DNA of 64,000 nucleotides. Origin: an uncultured Bacteroidales bacterium (GTDB lineage: Bacteria; Bacteroidota; Bacteroidia; Bacteroidales; F082). The stretch lies in assembly GCA_900318465.1 (NCBI GenBank), contig ONKQ01000015.1, positions 1 to 64,000 of the forward strand. The letters are read 5' to 3'. The position numbers were made by a program, and so were the translations under genes. Shown here piece by piece: positions 7,879 through 16,985 of this stretch (the stretch's first letter is position 1; every line of letters begins with the position of its first letter). The notes under the pieces were generated by a model. The model ran no database searches. It saw only the letters and a list, made by a program, of their open reading frames with translations, and had not been told where the DNA came from.

Positions 7879-7919
7879 AGACAAATCCTGAAATCTGAAA
7901 TCTTGAAATAACAATTATT

Positions 7920-8147
7920 ATGTACGAAGAAGTAAAAACCATCCTTGCGCGTCAGTTGCGCATTGCGCCCGAAAGGGTCACGCTCGATGCCCAAATCAAG
8001 AAAGACCTTGGTGCCGATTCTGTTGACATTCTGCAACTTCTGATGCGCCTTGAAGACGATTACGGCATTGTCATCCCCGACCAGGAATTGGCCAAATTTG
8101 AAACAGTAAATGATGTAGTCACCTTTTTAGATAATTTACCGAAATGA
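7920..8147 (+). CDS. acpP: Acyl carrier protein
   Basis: A 75-residue acidic protein with the phosphopantetheine attachment motif LGADSVDILQL (Ser about residue 34) and the normal four-helix ACP length. It carries acyl chains as thioesters in the cytoplasm. It follows plsX and overlaps the next gene (LolA-like) by 4 nt (ATGA), so it may serve a dedicated lipid or polyene-type pathway rather than the main fatty acid synthase. DSVD in place of the common DSLD is within normal variation. Confidence 0.9.
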   Translation: MYEEVKTILARQLRIAPERVTLDAQIKKDLGADSVDILQLLMRLEDDYGIVIPDQELAKFETVNDVVTFLDNLPK

Positions 8148-8668
8148 AACATATTACATTGATTATCATTGCGATGCTATTTTCTATCGGAGCATTCGCA
8201 CAACAACAGTACGACACCGATTTTACCCAAACTAAATTAATGAAGGTGTCAGGAAAAACCACCGAAAAGGTCGGTCATCTCGTTTTCGACGGAAACGACC
8301 ACCTTTCCATGATTTACACCGAACCCGAAGGCGACTATTTCATCATCGAGGGCAACATGGTGAAAATCAACATGGATGGCAAGAAAGCCGACCTCGATTC
8401 CGAAAAAGTGAAGATGGTGCAACTGCAACGTTCCACACTTCTCAACTGTCTCTCAGGCAATTGGGAACAGGCTGCCGATGACAACAACGCCGACCTCACC
8501 GTGACCGAAAAAAACGGCCTCAAGACGGTTTCCATCGTTGCGAGAGGCAAGGTGCCGAGAGGCGGCTACAATTCCGTGGAACTCACCTATCGCCTTTCCG
8601 ACGGCATGATGACCAAGATGATTTTGGTGGAAGCCATTGGCATTCAGAACACTTACGAAATCAAATGA
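8144..8668 (+). CDS. LolA-like outer-membrane lipoprotein carrier protein
   Basis: A 174-residue protein with a cleavable signal peptide (residues 1-19, ending GAFAQ). The body resembles LolA-type half-barrels: DTDFTQTKLMKVSGKTTEKVGHL followed by HLSMIYTEPEGDYFIIEGNMV and a C-terminal VELTYRLSDGMMTKM strand pattern. Such LolA-like proteins sit next to ACPs in aryl-polyene and flexirubin-type clusters, but no ketosynthases are present here. Its start overlaps the acpP stop, so the two are co-expressed. It probably moves a lipid or lipoprotein across the periplasm. True LolA function is not proven. Confidence 0.72.
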   Translation: MKHITLIIIAMLFSIGAFAQQQYDTDFTQTKLMKVSGKTTEKVGHLVFDGNDHLSMIYTEPEGDYFIIEGNMVKINMDGKKADLDSEKVKMVQLQRSTLLNCLSGNWEQAADDNNADLTVTEKNGLKTVSIVARGKVPRGGYNSVELTYRLSDGMMTKMILVEAIGIQNTYEIK

Positions 8669-8690
8669 TCTAACTCTCAAAACCTAACCC

Positions 8691-11225
8691 ATGAAAAAAA
8701 CACTGACTCTACTTTGTGTGATGGCTGCGCTGACCTCTTTCGCCCAGCCCAATCACTATCTCACTTTCAATGGAACCGACCAGTATATGGTAGTGCAACA
8801 CCACAACAATTTCAACATCGCTGCCGACCAAAGTTTCACCCTGACCGGTTGGGTACGCAATGAGACCTATACCAGTACTCCCCGCTATGTCTGCAAGCGC
8901 GACATGTCAGTAAATGGTGCTGGCAACGAACGCACAGGGTACGAGTTTTTCGGCACTGGCAACGCCGGACAATCGCTCGGCCTGAACACGCCCACAGCCA
9001 CTACAGGTCATGCCTTATCGGTTTACACGGGTGTCACTGTGCCTGCTGGCGAGTGGATGCACTACGCTCTCGTTGTTGACCGCCCCAACAATGAAATCCG
9101 CATCTATCACAACGGAGAAACCAATAACGCTTGGGCCGCTGCGGTAGGCAATTGGGCCGTCAGCAACACACACGATCTCTTCATCGGAGCAGGCAACAAC
9201 AATGGCGAACCTACCTATTTTTGCAACGGCTCGTTTGGCAACGTGCGATTTTACAATATGGCATTGACCGCCGAAGAGATGCTTATTGACTTGAACAACA
9301 GCGTTTTGGGAAACCTCACCCAAACTATGCAAGAACACCTGTTGGCGGCTTACGACTTTTCGACCGACAACATCACAGACAACCACTTGGCTGACCTCTC
9401 AGGACATGGGCACGACGGCACTTTGATCAACTTCAACTTTGGCGATGCCGAAATTCTTGGCGTTGTTTTGACGCAAGACACTCGCCTCACTGGTTGCAGC
9501 AACCCCAACGATGTACTGCTCAAGGCAGCCGTGAGCTATGGCGGCAACAATGCTACCGTCGGTCTTCAATCCATGACTCTTAATCTTGACGGCACGACAG
9601 ACCTGTCCGATATCAATGAGATCAAAGTCTACTCTACCGGCATCTCCAGCAATTTCGATTGGCGCACCTTGCAAGGTGCCACTTTGATTGGTAGCATCAA
9701 TCCCGCTTCAGGTGACTTGACCTGTGACCTCAATGGCCAACTCATTTCAGGTACCAACTACCTCTGGATTACCGCCCACATAGCCGACCATGCCACCGAA
9801 GGCAATGTAATCGACGCTTCGCTCATCGCGATTCAGACTACGGACGAGTATTACGAGATAGAGAATCCGTCGCCCGAAGGCAGCCGTGAAATCATTCGAG
9901 CTTGCACCACGATTTATCAACCTGGCGACTACAACTCGGCCAACTATCGCATTCCTGCCGTCATCACCGCCAAAGACGGAAGCATTGTGGCGGTGACCGA
10001 CAAGCGCAAATTCAACGAAGGCGACCTGCCGCAAGACATCGACATCGTATGCAACCGCAGCACCGATGGCGGACACACCTGGAGCGAGCCTTACACTATC
10101 GCGTTGGGCACGGGCTACAATCACGGTTTCGGAGATTGCGCTTTGGCGTGGAGCAACGACGACAACGGCCTCATTGCAGCCTTCGTCGGAGGTCAAGGCC
10201 TTTGGAACTCAACACCCGAAAACCCTATACGTTCCTATATCGCACGAAGCTACGATAACGGCCAAACCTGGACCGAACCCGAAGACATCACCGACTTCAT
10301 TTTCGGCGCCAACTGCATCATCCCTGAGCACCAAACTTGGCGCGCCTCGTTCTTCGGATCGGGCAATGGACTGCGCACCTCAACGGGTCGCATCATGTTC
10401 GTAGCCGCCATCAGAGAGGGTAGCGCACAATCGCTCAACAACTACGCCGTTTATTCCGACGACAACGGGCAGACATGGCAAGTCTCAGGTCGTGCCTCCG
10501 TGGGTGGCGACGAAGCCAAGGTAACCGAACTTGCCGATGGTCGTATCCTGATGAGCATACGCCATTCCAACCGTCGTTGGTACAACATTTCTGAAGACGG
10601 CGGTGAAACATGGCAACCCAACACATCCACTTGGAACGACCTCATAGCTCCTGCCTGCAACGGCGACATGATCCGATTCACCTCTGAGAACCAAGGACAA
10701 GACAAGAACCGTCTGCTCCATTCCTTGCCATACGGCAATTCCCGCGAAAAAGTGACCGTCTACGTCAGCTACGATGAAGGACAAACCTGGCCCACAAGCA
10801 AGTGCATTGTGCCATATAGCGCAGCCTATTCGTCACTCTGCATCCTCCCTGATGGAACCATCGGCCTGTATGTTGAGGAGAGCTATGCTGGTGCTTCGGG
10901 CTATTCCACTGTGTTTTACAACTTCAGTCTCGAATGGCTCACCGACGGCAATGACGCCTTCGACCCAACGGAAACGGGAGAGAACCTCGTCCCCGGCGAA
11001 ACGCTTGAAATCTATCCCATCCCCGCTTCCACTTTCATTGCCATCAAAGCAGATGGTATTAAAAGCGTGAATGTATTCGACATAACAGGTCGAGTGGTCA
11101 AAACCCAAATTTGCAACCGAACCTCACAAGTCATGGTCGACATTTCAGAGCTTGCTGCCGGCACTTATATCGTTGAATGTACCGACGACAAAGGACTACG
11201 AAGACAAGGACGTTTTGTCAAATGA
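8691..11225 (+). CDS. Exported exo-alpha-sialidase with LamG-like domain and T9SS C-terminal domain
   Basis: An 844-residue secreted enzyme predicted to release terminal sialic acid from host glycans (GH33-type). It has a signal peptide (1-18), a LamG/concanavalin-like domain (about 22-200), a beta-sandwich linker (about 250-395) and a six-bladed propeller (about 400-760). The propeller carries the YRIP motif (419-422, one of the arginine-triad residues) and five Asp boxes: STDGGHTW, SYDNGQTW, SDDNGQTW, SEDGGETW and SYDEGQTW. The C-terminal 75 residues (EIYPIPAS...AAGTYIVECTDDKG...GRFVK) form a T9SS type A sorting domain, so it should be surface-attached or secreted. It starts 22 nt after the LolA-like gene and ends in a clear terminator. 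nanH-type function is a family inference. Confidence 0.9.
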   Translation: MKKTLTLLCVMAALTSFAQPNHYLTFNGTDQYMVVQHHNNFNIAADQSFTLTGWVRNETYTSTPRYVCKRDMSVNGAGNERTGYEFFGTGNAGQSLGLNTPTATTGHALSVYTGVTVPAGEWMHYALVVDRPNNEIRIYHNGETNNAWAAAVGNWAVSNTHDLFIGAGNNNGEPTYFCNGSFGNVRFYNMALTAEEMLIDLNNSVLGNLTQTMQEHLLAAYDFSTDNITDNHLADLSGHGHDGTLINFNFGDAEILGVVLTQDTRLTGCSNPNDVLLKAAVSYGGNNATVGLQSMTLNLDGTTDLSDINEIKVYSTGISSNFDWRTLQGATLIGSINPASGDLTCDLNGQLISGTNYLWITAHIADHATEGNVIDASLIAIQTTDEYYEIENPSPEGSREIIRACTTIYQPGDYNSANYRIPAVITAKDGSIVAVTDKRKFNEGDLPQDIDIVCNRSTDGGHTWSEPYTIALGTGYNHGFGDCALAWSNDDNGLIAAFVGGQGLWNSTPENPIRSYIARSYDNGQTWTEPEDITDFIFGANCIIPEHQTWRASFFGSGNGLRTSTGRIMFVAAIREGSAQSLNNYAVYSDDNGQTWQVSGRASVGGDEAKVTELADGRILMSIRHSNRRWYNISEDGGETWQPNTSTWNDLIAPACNGDMIRFTSENQGQDKNRLLHSLPYGNSREKVTVYVSYDEGQTWPTSKCIVPYSAAYSSLCILPDGTIGLYVEESYAGASGYSTVFYNFSLEWLTDGNDAFDPTETGENLVPGETLEIYPIPASTFIAIKADGIKSVNVFDITGRVVKTQICNRTSQVMVDISELAAGTYIVECTDDKGLRRQGRFVK

Positions 11226-11248
11226 AGTCTGGCCCTATCAATAAAAGA

Positions 11249-11280
11249 AGGACGACCGAAAGGCCGTCCTTTTTTCTTTT
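11249..11280 (+). terminator. Terminator after the sialidase gene
   Basis: AGGACGACC-GAAA-GGCCGTCCT forms a stem with one mismatch and a GNRA loop, followed by a T-rich tract (11271-11280). Confidence 0.85.
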
Positions 11281-11295
11281 AATCCATCAAATTGT

Positions 11296-12015
11296 TTACA
11301 AGAATTTATAACCTACCGTGACCATAAACATGTGGGTATGAACATCGGAAATGTTATTGGTGTCGATATATTGACCCCATTCAGTGTTGTTGATGTAATT
11401 GGAACCAAACACCTTGCTTATGCCAAAGTTGTAATTGATGTCCAACGTGATTCTTTTCAGTACATCCACGCCCAAACCGCCTTGCAATCCGAAAGCAATC
11501 GATTTCGTGTCGAACGAATCATTACTGACCTCAGTAGGTTCGCTGCTTCCCACTGCCTTGTTGATCAAGGTCTTTTGAGGAAGAGTGAAATTGAGCGTGG
11601 GACCCACTTGAGCACGCACAGCAAGCAGGTTTTCGATAATGTCATACTTATAGCCAAACAAAATAGGCACTTGGATGTTCATGGCATTCAAGGTGAAATC
11701 AAGGTTGCCACCGCTCGGAATGGTGATATTGCCGATAATAGTATCTTGAGCAACATTAGTATTCAACGAAAAAACGTTGGAGGTCTTGAACCAAAGCACT
11801 TCGGGTTGCACATAGAATCCGCCAATTTCAACACGGCCAAACAAACCAATAGTGAAATGATTGGCGAATCCAGCTTTAATGTCCTTTTTCTGATAAGAAA
11901 GTTTTGCAGTCTGATAACCCACTTTCGGGCCGATGGAGATGTCTAAACCACCTCCAGCAAAAGCAGCGCTACCCATCATGAGCAGGGCGGCCATAAGTAA
12001 AAATGTCTTTTTCAT
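11296..12015 (-). CDS. Outer-membrane beta-barrel protein (porin/PorT-like family)
   Basis: A 239-residue protein with a signal peptide (1-21, ending AAFAG). It has alternating polar/aromatic strands such as ISIGPKVGYQTAKLSY, IGLFGRVEIGGFYVQPEVLW and VTVGYKFL, ending in Leu after Phe as barrels often do. This is the Bacteroidota OMP_b-brl type of 8-10 strands. Divergent to the next barrel gene with promoter boxes back to back (12054 and 12104), so the two may be co-regulated. Cargo or function unknown. Confidence 0.8.
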   Translation of the reverse strand: MKKTFLLMAALLMMGSAAFAGGGLDISIGPKVGYQTAKLSYQKKDIKAGFANHFTIGLFGRVEIGGFYVQPEVLWFKTSNVFSLNTNVAQDTIIGNITIPSGGNLDFTLNAMNIQVPILFGYKYDIIENLLAVRAQVGPTLNFTLPQKTLINKAVGSSEPTEVSNDSFDTKSIAFGLQGGLGVDVLKRITLDINYNFGISKVFGSNYINNTEWGQYIDTNNISDVHTHMFMVTVGYKFL

Positions 12016-12053
12016 TGTAATTGGGTTTTAATGAATAATAGGTTTATTTGGCG

Positions 12054-12061
12054 CAAAATTA
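12054..12061 (-). promoter_or_regulatory. -7 box of minus-strand barrel gene
   Basis: TAATTTTG on the minus strand (TAnnTTTG), about 40 nt before the ATG at 12015. Confidence 0.55.
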
Positions 12062-12103
12062 GAAATCATTTTTGAATTTGAGCCGAATTTCGACAAAATA
12101 AAT

Positions 12104-12111
12104 TACTTTTG
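12104..12111 (+). promoter_or_regulatory. -7 box of plus-strand barrel gene
   Basis: TACTTTTG matches TAnnTTTG. A TTTG at 12077-12080 could be the -33 element. Confidence 0.6.
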
Positions 12112-12131
12112 TAAGGTTAAATCTTACTTAT

Positions 12132-12827
12132 ATGAAGAAAATATCATTGATTATCAGTTTGATAGCGATTTTTTCGCTACAAGGTTTCGCCCAAAAAGGT
12201 TCGTATTCCTATGGCATTAAATTTGGCCCTACTTTCGATTGGGCATCGTCTGGCTCAACGGCGGCAAACAACAAAGGCATGAAGATGGGCTTCACTTTTG
12301 GCGGCATCATCGACCATTACTTCACTCGTCACGTCGCCTTCTCTTCGGGCCTCAACTTCAACTGCTGGCGTGGTTATTACCAGTTTACCGACAAGCGTTA
12401 TGTTCCTGATTTTTTGGAGCAAGTTCCTCTCAGCGTCGAACGTCGGGTACGTGCCACTTATCTTGAATTGCCCTTGAAAGCCAAGGTAAAAGCCGAAATC
12501 ATTGACGGAGTGAAAGTCTTTGCCGAAGCAGGTATCGGGGTCAGTTTCAACTTGTCAGATTTGACAAAGGACAAATATGACTTTTACTGGATCTCTTCCG
12601 CCGACAACGTTTACACCAATTCTCTCTTCTATGAATACCGTTGGTTCCAGACCGCACTCAACTTCGGGATTGGTGCCGAATACGAAATCAACAGCAAGTT
12701 TGGCATCTTTGCCCAACTCTCATTCAATCACGCTTTAACCAACACTTTCAGCACCAATTTGGAAAAACTGACGGGAAGCAATCTTCAAACCAACTTTATT
12801 GGTGTTGAGGTAGGCATCATGCATTAA
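12132..12827 (+). CDS. PorT-family-like outer-membrane beta-barrel protein
   Basis: A 231-residue protein with a signal peptide (1-20, ending QGFAQ). The strand pattern is typical of the PorT/OMP_b-brl_2 family: YSYGIKFGPTFDWASSG near the start, ATYLELPLKAKVKAEI in the middle (ELPL is common in this family) and VFAEAGIGVSFNL then GVEVGIMH at the end. PorT itself is a T9SS assembly factor, but this family is broad and the sequence alone does not show that role. A strong terminator follows at 12858-12890. Confidence 0.78.
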   Translation: MKKISLIISLIAIFSLQGFAQKGSYSYGIKFGPTFDWASSGSTAANNKGMKMGFTFGGIIDHYFTRHVAFSSGLNFNCWRGYYQFTDKRYVPDFLEQVPLSVERRVRATYLELPLKAKVKAEIIDGVKVFAEAGIGVSFNLSDLTKDKYDFYWISSADNVYTNSLFYEYRWFQTALNFGIGAEYEINSKFGIFAQLSFNHALTNTFSTNLEKLTGSNLQTNFIGVEVGIMH

Positions 12828-12857
12828 GAGCCATCCCCATTGAAATGTGAACATATA

Positions 12858-12890
12858 AAGAAGCCCGGCGAAATCTCGTCGGGCTTCTTT
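12858..12890. terminator. Bidirectional terminator between convergent genes
   Basis: AAGAAGCCCGGCG and CGTCGGGCTTCTTT form a long stem, with A and T tracts on both sides. It lies between the plus-strand barrel gene and the convergent OmpA-type gene. Confidence 0.85.
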
Positions 12891-12936
12891 GGTCAAACTA
12901 CTAAAACTATGAAAAACTTAATTCTATTTTTCTTGA

Positions 12937-14202
12937 TTACGGTGCATCCTTAACCAAATCCACCAACACGCGACGGTCATATTCGGTCGGATTAAGTTCT
13001 TTCACGCCGCCCATAGGAATGAGGATGATTTGATCTTCTGGAATACCCATCTGCATAAGCTCCATCATGATTCTCCGGCAGCGGTTCTCCGACAAAGTCT
13101 GGTTGTAGGAAGGTGCAGCAGTAGCACTGTCACATGAGCCTCTCAAACGGATTTTATAGCCATTAGCCTTGGCCACATCAGCGATTTCCTTCAAGTTGAC
13201 GAGGTCTCTATCCGACATCAGTTGATAGGAATCACGATTGAAGAAGATGGAGAACGGATAGCTGACCATTTCATCTGTCGATACAGTCACCACTTTCACG
13301 ATGGTATCGCCAGGCAAGGCCGGCAAAGTATCATGCCTGCACAGGTCATAGATTCTGCTGAAATAATAGGTGACTCCTAAAGCGACAGTGTACATGTTGT
13401 CGAATCTTTTGGGTCTTATATGATGTTCATTCTCGGTGAAGAAAGCAGGGCCTCCATCATAATATTCATGTGCCCATGAGTCAATTGTCCATCTATGGAA
13501 ATTCCAATTGATGTCAAGATTGATGTCAAAATGTTCACCAAGTTTAAAATTGTTCAGCAAACCGACACCCAATGCTAACTCAAAGTTAGTGCCATCAACT
13601 TTGGTAAGATCGTAATAATTGGAATAATTGATAAAATGAATGAGATTCTGAGTAAGAAACATTCGGTTGGAAGTCAACCCAGCACCTGCACTTAAATAAA
13701 TCACAGGTGTCCATATTCTATCGGGGTTGTAATAGCCTTGGAAGAAGTCTATTGGGCTAACCATATATTGAGCCAACAAACGTTGGTAATGCATGTATGT
13801 TCTGTAGATTTCTACACCATTTATGGCTTCAACCAATTCCGGCTCATCGCCATAAAGGAATTGAATATGTTGCTCGTTTGGAGTAGCATGCCTTCCGTTG
13901 ATAAAACTATTAAACGCAGTGTTGTCATACGACATTCTCACGCCCATTTTGTGGTTAATCCATTTTCCAAAATTGAGCGACACACCAAAATGCGGTTGAT
14001 CCCAAAACACTTTAGTATAGTTATTGAAATTTTCAGGCATTCTCATGCTTCCCTGCCACCAATTAATGGTTGCATCAGCCGAAACGAACCAATTCCTGCG
14101 CCATCTTGTCGTCAAATAACGAACCGAATCCACATGGCCGTCGGCCATTACCGATGCAGAGACTGCGAAAAATGCAATAATTGTAAGAAAAAGTTTTTTC
14201 AT
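12937..14202 (-). CDS. OmpA-family outer-membrane protein
   Basis: A 421-residue protein. It has a signal peptide (MKKLFLTIIAFFAVSASVMA), an N-terminal beta-barrel of about 270 residues rich in aromatic strands (WFVSADATINWWQG, FGVSLNFGKWINHKMGVRMSY), then a C-terminal OmpA-type peptidoglycan-binding domain. That domain shows FSIFFNRDSYQLM, IRLRGSCDSA, NQTLSENRCRRIMMEL and YDRRVLVDL. The canonical ELSxxRA is replaced by TLSENRC, a common Bacteroidota variant. An upstream in-frame start at 14262 lies before the -7 box at 14252-14259, so the ATG at 14202 is chosen. Likely role: envelope tethering or a porin-like structure. Confidence 0.85.
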   Translation of the reverse strand: MKKLFLTIIAFFAVSASVMADGHVDSVRYLTTRWRRNWFVSADATINWWQGSMRMPENFNNYTKVFWDQPHFGVSLNFGKWINHKMGVRMSYDNTAFNSFINGRHATPNEQHIQFLYGDEPELVEAINGVEIYRTYMHYQRLLAQYMVSPIDFFQGYYNPDRIWTPVIYLSAGAGLTSNRMFLTQNLIHFINYSNYYDLTKVDGTNFELALGVGLLNNFKLGEHFDINLDINWNFHRWTIDSWAHEYYDGGPAFFTENEHHIRPKRFDNMYTVALGVTYYFSRIYDLCRHDTLPALPGDTIVKVVTVSTDEMVSYPFSIFFNRDSYQLMSDRDLVNLKEIADVAKANGYKIRLRGSCDSATAAPSYNQTLSENRCRRIMMELMQMGIPEDQIILIPMGGVKELNPTEYDRRVLVDLVKDAP

Positions 14203-14251
14203 CGTATTGATTATTATGTCTTTATAAAAAAAGACTGATGATTCTAAACGG

Positions 14252-14259
14252 CAAAAATA
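14252..14259 (-). promoter_or_regulatory. -7 box of the OmpA-type gene
   Basis: TATTTTTG on the minus strand, about 50 nt before the ATG at 14202. This rules out the longer in-frame start. Confidence 0.6.
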
Positions 14260-14330
14260 CACTTTTTTTCTATTCCAAGCTCGTTTTTTAGAAAAAAAGG
14301 TGACTTTTCAAGCAAATTCGATGCCTTACT

Positions 14331-15209
14331 TCAATTTGACAATCTTTCCAAAGTATTCAGAATGAGCTTCTTGACATAAGGATGATAATCGATGGCGAAT
14401 TTTTCCGTAACGCGATTCGCTACAACAACGCAAATGGTCAGGCAGTTGTGGCCCATCATCTTACCAAGTCCGTAAAGTGCCGACGACTCCATCTCGAAAT
14501 TGCAGATCCGCCATCCTTGATAATTGAATGCTTCCATCTTATGGTTGTTTTCAGGATAGGACAAATGCATCCTCAAAGTCCTTCCCTGTGGTCCATAAAA
14601 ACCTGGTGCCGTCGCGGTTACGCCTTGATAATAACCCTCAGCCAGTCTATCAAAAAGTGCTTTTGAACCTTCAACAACATAAGGCAAAGGCAGGTCTTTT
14701 GGATAATCCATTTGCTCGATGAAGGCATCACGCATGGCAATTTCGTTCACCTCGTTGTGCTTCTCGTAAAAATAAAGCAGTCCGTCCAACCCGATGGCAT
14801 AACGAGTGGCTACATAGTTGTCTTCCACTTCTATGTCGGGCTGCAATGCACCGCAAGTACCGAGACGGATAAGATTGAGCGAGCGATGGGTTTCTTTGGG
14901 AACTCGAGCCTTCAAGTCGATATTGGCCAAAGCATCAAGTTCGTTCATCACGATGTCCAAATTGTCGGTACCCATACCAGTTGAAAGTGCCGTGATGCGT
15001 TTGCCATTGAACCAACCTGTGCGAGTAACAAGTTCACGGTTCTGTCGCTTTACCTCTATCTTGTCAAAGAAAGCGGCAATTTCATTGACGCGCCCAGGGT
15101 CGCCGACCAAAATGATGTCGTCGGCAATATCGTCGGGATGAAGGTTGAGGTGGTATATTGCGCCCTCATTATTGAGTACAAGTTGCGATGCTGGAATTGG
15201 TTGTTGCAT
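14331..15209 (-). CDS. Uridine/purine nucleoside phosphorylase family protein
   Basis: A 292-residue cytoplasmic enzyme of the PNP/UDP superfamily, splitting nucleosides with phosphate to base and ribose-1-phosphate. Motifs: ILVGDPGRVNEI (phosphate loop), TALSTGMGTDNLDIV, LIRLGTCGALQ and the nucleoside-binding CNFEMESSALYGLGKMMGH. This matches uridine phosphorylase-like proteins of Bacteroidales rather than DeoD. It is monocistronic and divergent from pncC, sharing a short promoter region. Base preference cannot be read from the sequence. Confidence 0.87.
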   Translation of the reverse strand: MQQPIPASQLVLNNEGAIYHLNLHPDDIADDIILVGDPGRVNEIAAFFDKIEVKRQNRELVTRTGWFNGKRITALSTGMGTDNLDIVMNELDALANIDLKARVPKETHRSLNLIRLGTCGALQPDIEVEDNYVATRYAIGLDGLLYFYEKHNEVNEIAMRDAFIEQMDYPKDLPLPYVVEGSKALFDRLAEGYYQGVTATAPGFYGPQGRTLRMHLSYPENNHKMEAFNYQGWRICNFEMESSALYGLGKMMGHNCLTICVVVANRVTEKFAIDYHPYVKKLILNTLERLSN

Positions 15210-15231
15210 AGTAGTTTGGTTTTTTAGGCTG

Positions 15232-15239
15232 CAAAATTA
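15232..15239 (-). promoter_or_regulatory. -7 box of the nucleoside phosphorylase gene
   Basis: TAATTTTG on the minus strand. A CAAA (TTTG on the minus strand) at 15263-15266 could be its -33 element. It is divergent to the box at 15253. Confidence 0.55.
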
Positions 15240-15252
15240 AAAAGAATTTTCC

Positions 15253-15260
15253 TACTTTTG
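15253..15260 (+). promoter_or_regulatory. -7 box of pncC-gldB
   Basis: TACTTTTG matches TAnnTTTG, about 18 nt before the pncC ATG. An in-frame TTG start at 15258 overlaps this box, so the ATG at 15279 is the right start. Confidence 0.55.
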
Positions 15261-15278
15261 CGCAAAAATAATCCAAGT

Positions 15279-15764
15279 ATGAAAAACGACACTGTACAAG
15301 AGGTTTTCGACCTATTAATTAATAGAAAGATGACCTTTGCCTCGGCAGAAAGCTGCACTGGCGGAAACATTGCCCACCAGATTACACTGATTGCGGGTAG
15401 TTCTGAGATTTACACGGGAACAGTTGTAACCTACGCCACTCCCATGAAAACCAAAGTGTTGGGTGTGCCTATCGAAACCATAGAACAATATTCCGTAGTC
15501 AGTCGCGAAGTGGTTGAAGACATGGCCAAAGGCGTACGCCTACTGATGGAAGCCGACTTCGGTTTGGCTACTACGGGCGTGGCCGGTCCTAGTGGTGGTA
15601 CTGCACAAAATCCTGTTGGTACGGTGTGGATTGGATTGGCCGCCCCTGATGGCGTAACCTCACAATGCTGTCATTTTGATGGCAACCGAGAATCAGTCAT
15701 CAATCAAGCGACTGAAGCGGCTTATTTGATGTTAAAGAATTGGTTTTCAAAACAATCGATTTGA
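15279..15764 (+). CDS. pncC: Nicotinamide-nucleotide amidase (CinA C-terminal domain, PncC)
   Basis: A 161-residue stand-alone CinA C-terminal domain. It hydrolyses NMN to NaMN in the pyridine nucleotide salvage cycle. Family marks: TFASAESCTGGNIAHQIT near the start, GTVVTYATPMKTKVLGVP, SREVVEDMAKGV and ATTGVAGPSGGT. The N-terminal MoCF-like half of full CinA is absent, as in E. coli YgaD. gldB starts 3 nt after its stop, so the two are co-transcribed. Confidence 0.88.
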   Translation: MKNDTVQEVFDLLINRKMTFASAESCTGGNIAHQITLIAGSSEIYTGTVVTYATPMKTKVLGVPIETIEQYSVVSREVVEDMAKGVRLLMEADFGLATTGVAGPSGGTAQNPVGTVWIGLAAPDGVTSQCCHFDGNRESVINQATEAAYLMLKNWFSKQSI

Positions 15765-15766
15765 CC

Positions 15767-16777
15767 ATGAAAACGACAACCCAATTAACCATATTGATTT
15801 GTGGACTATTCTTGATGGTCGCTTGCCAACCTAAACAACCTGACTACAAGAAGAAACTTGAAGTGAAAACAGACCCGTATCCTCTCGAGTTTGACCGCTA
15901 TGAAGACGTTCTTTTCAACTTAGACACAACGGATTTCCAACATGAGCTGATGAAGATACAAAACCGTTACCGTGTGTTCCTCGGCGGCGATCTGAACAAC
16001 CTCGACGCAGTGAAATACCTCAAGGACTTCGCCACCGACCCCTATTGCATCAATCTGTACCACAAAGTGAGAGCCGCTTTCCCCGACCTGAACACCATAA
16101 AGCCCATTGTGGAGGATGTATTTTCTCATTTCCATTATTATTACCCTGACATTGAACTACCTGCAAAAGCGTTCACTTGCATCACGGGCATCAGTGCTGA
16201 CGAACCTCCAGTGCAAATCATCGACAACGCTTTGGTGATTTCCCTCGACTGGTACTTGGACGGTGACGAAACCTACGACCAAATCGGGATGCCACGTTAC
16301 ATCTCTCAGCGCACCAATGTGTCAACCTTGGCCAAAGACGTGGCCAATCGCCTGTATATGCACTACCTTTATGAGTGGCGCAAGCAAGGACAAGTGGTCA
16401 ACGAGATGGTCTTTTACGGGCGCCAAAATTTCTTCATCGAGGCCATGTGTCCTTCCATTGAAGACCACATACTTTTAGGTTACTCCAAAGAACAACTGCG
16501 CTGGGCTGAAGACAACGAAGGCGAGGTATGGGCTGATATTGTGGGTAATCGTCGTCTTTATGACGCGAGATTAGATAGTTACATGATGTATTTTGGGGAT
16601 GGCCCATATACTCAAGCCTACAGTAATGAATCGCCTTCGCGCTTAGGCGAGTTTTTTGGGTTGAACATCGTTCGCAGTTATGTGGCGCATCACGATGACT
16701 TCAATCTGCAACAATTCATGCAGCGGAAAGACTTACAGAATATCTTCCAAGATTCTGGGTATAAACCGAAGAAATAG
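15767..16777 (+). CDS. gldB: Gliding motility lipoprotein GldB-like
   Basis: A 336-residue protein starting with a lipoprotein signal (MKTTTQLTILICGLFLMVAC, Cys 20). The body shows the GldB pattern: FDRYEDVLFNLDTTDF near the start, YRVFLGGDL, a region of DNALVISLDWYLDGDETYD followed by MPRYISQR, and the end motif GEFFGLNIVRSYV. GldB is required for gliding in Flavobacterium, and homologues occur in many T9SS-bearing species. In this window gldE and gldD lie 45 kb away. The ATG at 15767 is chosen as it starts the lipoprotein signal. The assignment rests on pattern recognition of the family. Confidence 0.78.
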   Translation: MKTTTQLTILICGLFLMVACQPKQPDYKKKLEVKTDPYPLEFDRYEDVLFNLDTTDFQHELMKIQNRYRVFLGGDLNNLDAVKYLKDFATDPYCINLYHKVRAAFPDLNTIKPIVEDVFSHFHYYYPDIELPAKAFTCITGISADEPPVQIIDNALVISLDWYLDGDETYDQIGMPRYISQRTNVSTLAKDVANRLYMHYLYEWRKQGQVVNEMVFYGRQNFFIEAMCPSIEDHILLGYSKEQLRWAEDNEGEVWADIVGNRRLYDARLDSYMMYFGDGPYTQAYSNESPSRLGEFFGLNIVRSYVAHHDDFNLQQFMQRKDLQNIFQDSGYKPKK

Positions 16778-16808
16778 TTGAGAGTTGAAAGTTGAGAGTT
16801 GAGAGTTT
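16775..16808. repeat. Tandem GAGAGTTGA-type repeat
   Basis: TAGTTGAGAGTTGAAAGTTG followed by another AGAGTTGAGAGTTT forms a tandem array of about 7-10 nt units. It starts at the gldB stop. A close copy lies at 49143-49168, directly upstream of tatD. The gap to 16985 otherwise contains short A/T-rich text with no gene. Confidence 0.6.
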
Positions 16809-16985
16809 AGGGGGGCGTTATTGGTTTTTTGGTAAAACAGAACAAATTGGTATATTATTGGTTTTTAGCGATAAAGTCGACAGCAAACGACAACAAACGA
16901 TTACTGTCGACTACAAACGTTTATTCAACGGCTTTTTCTTGACAAATGTAGCATCTTTGCAGCGTAATCATTAAAACCTACAATC

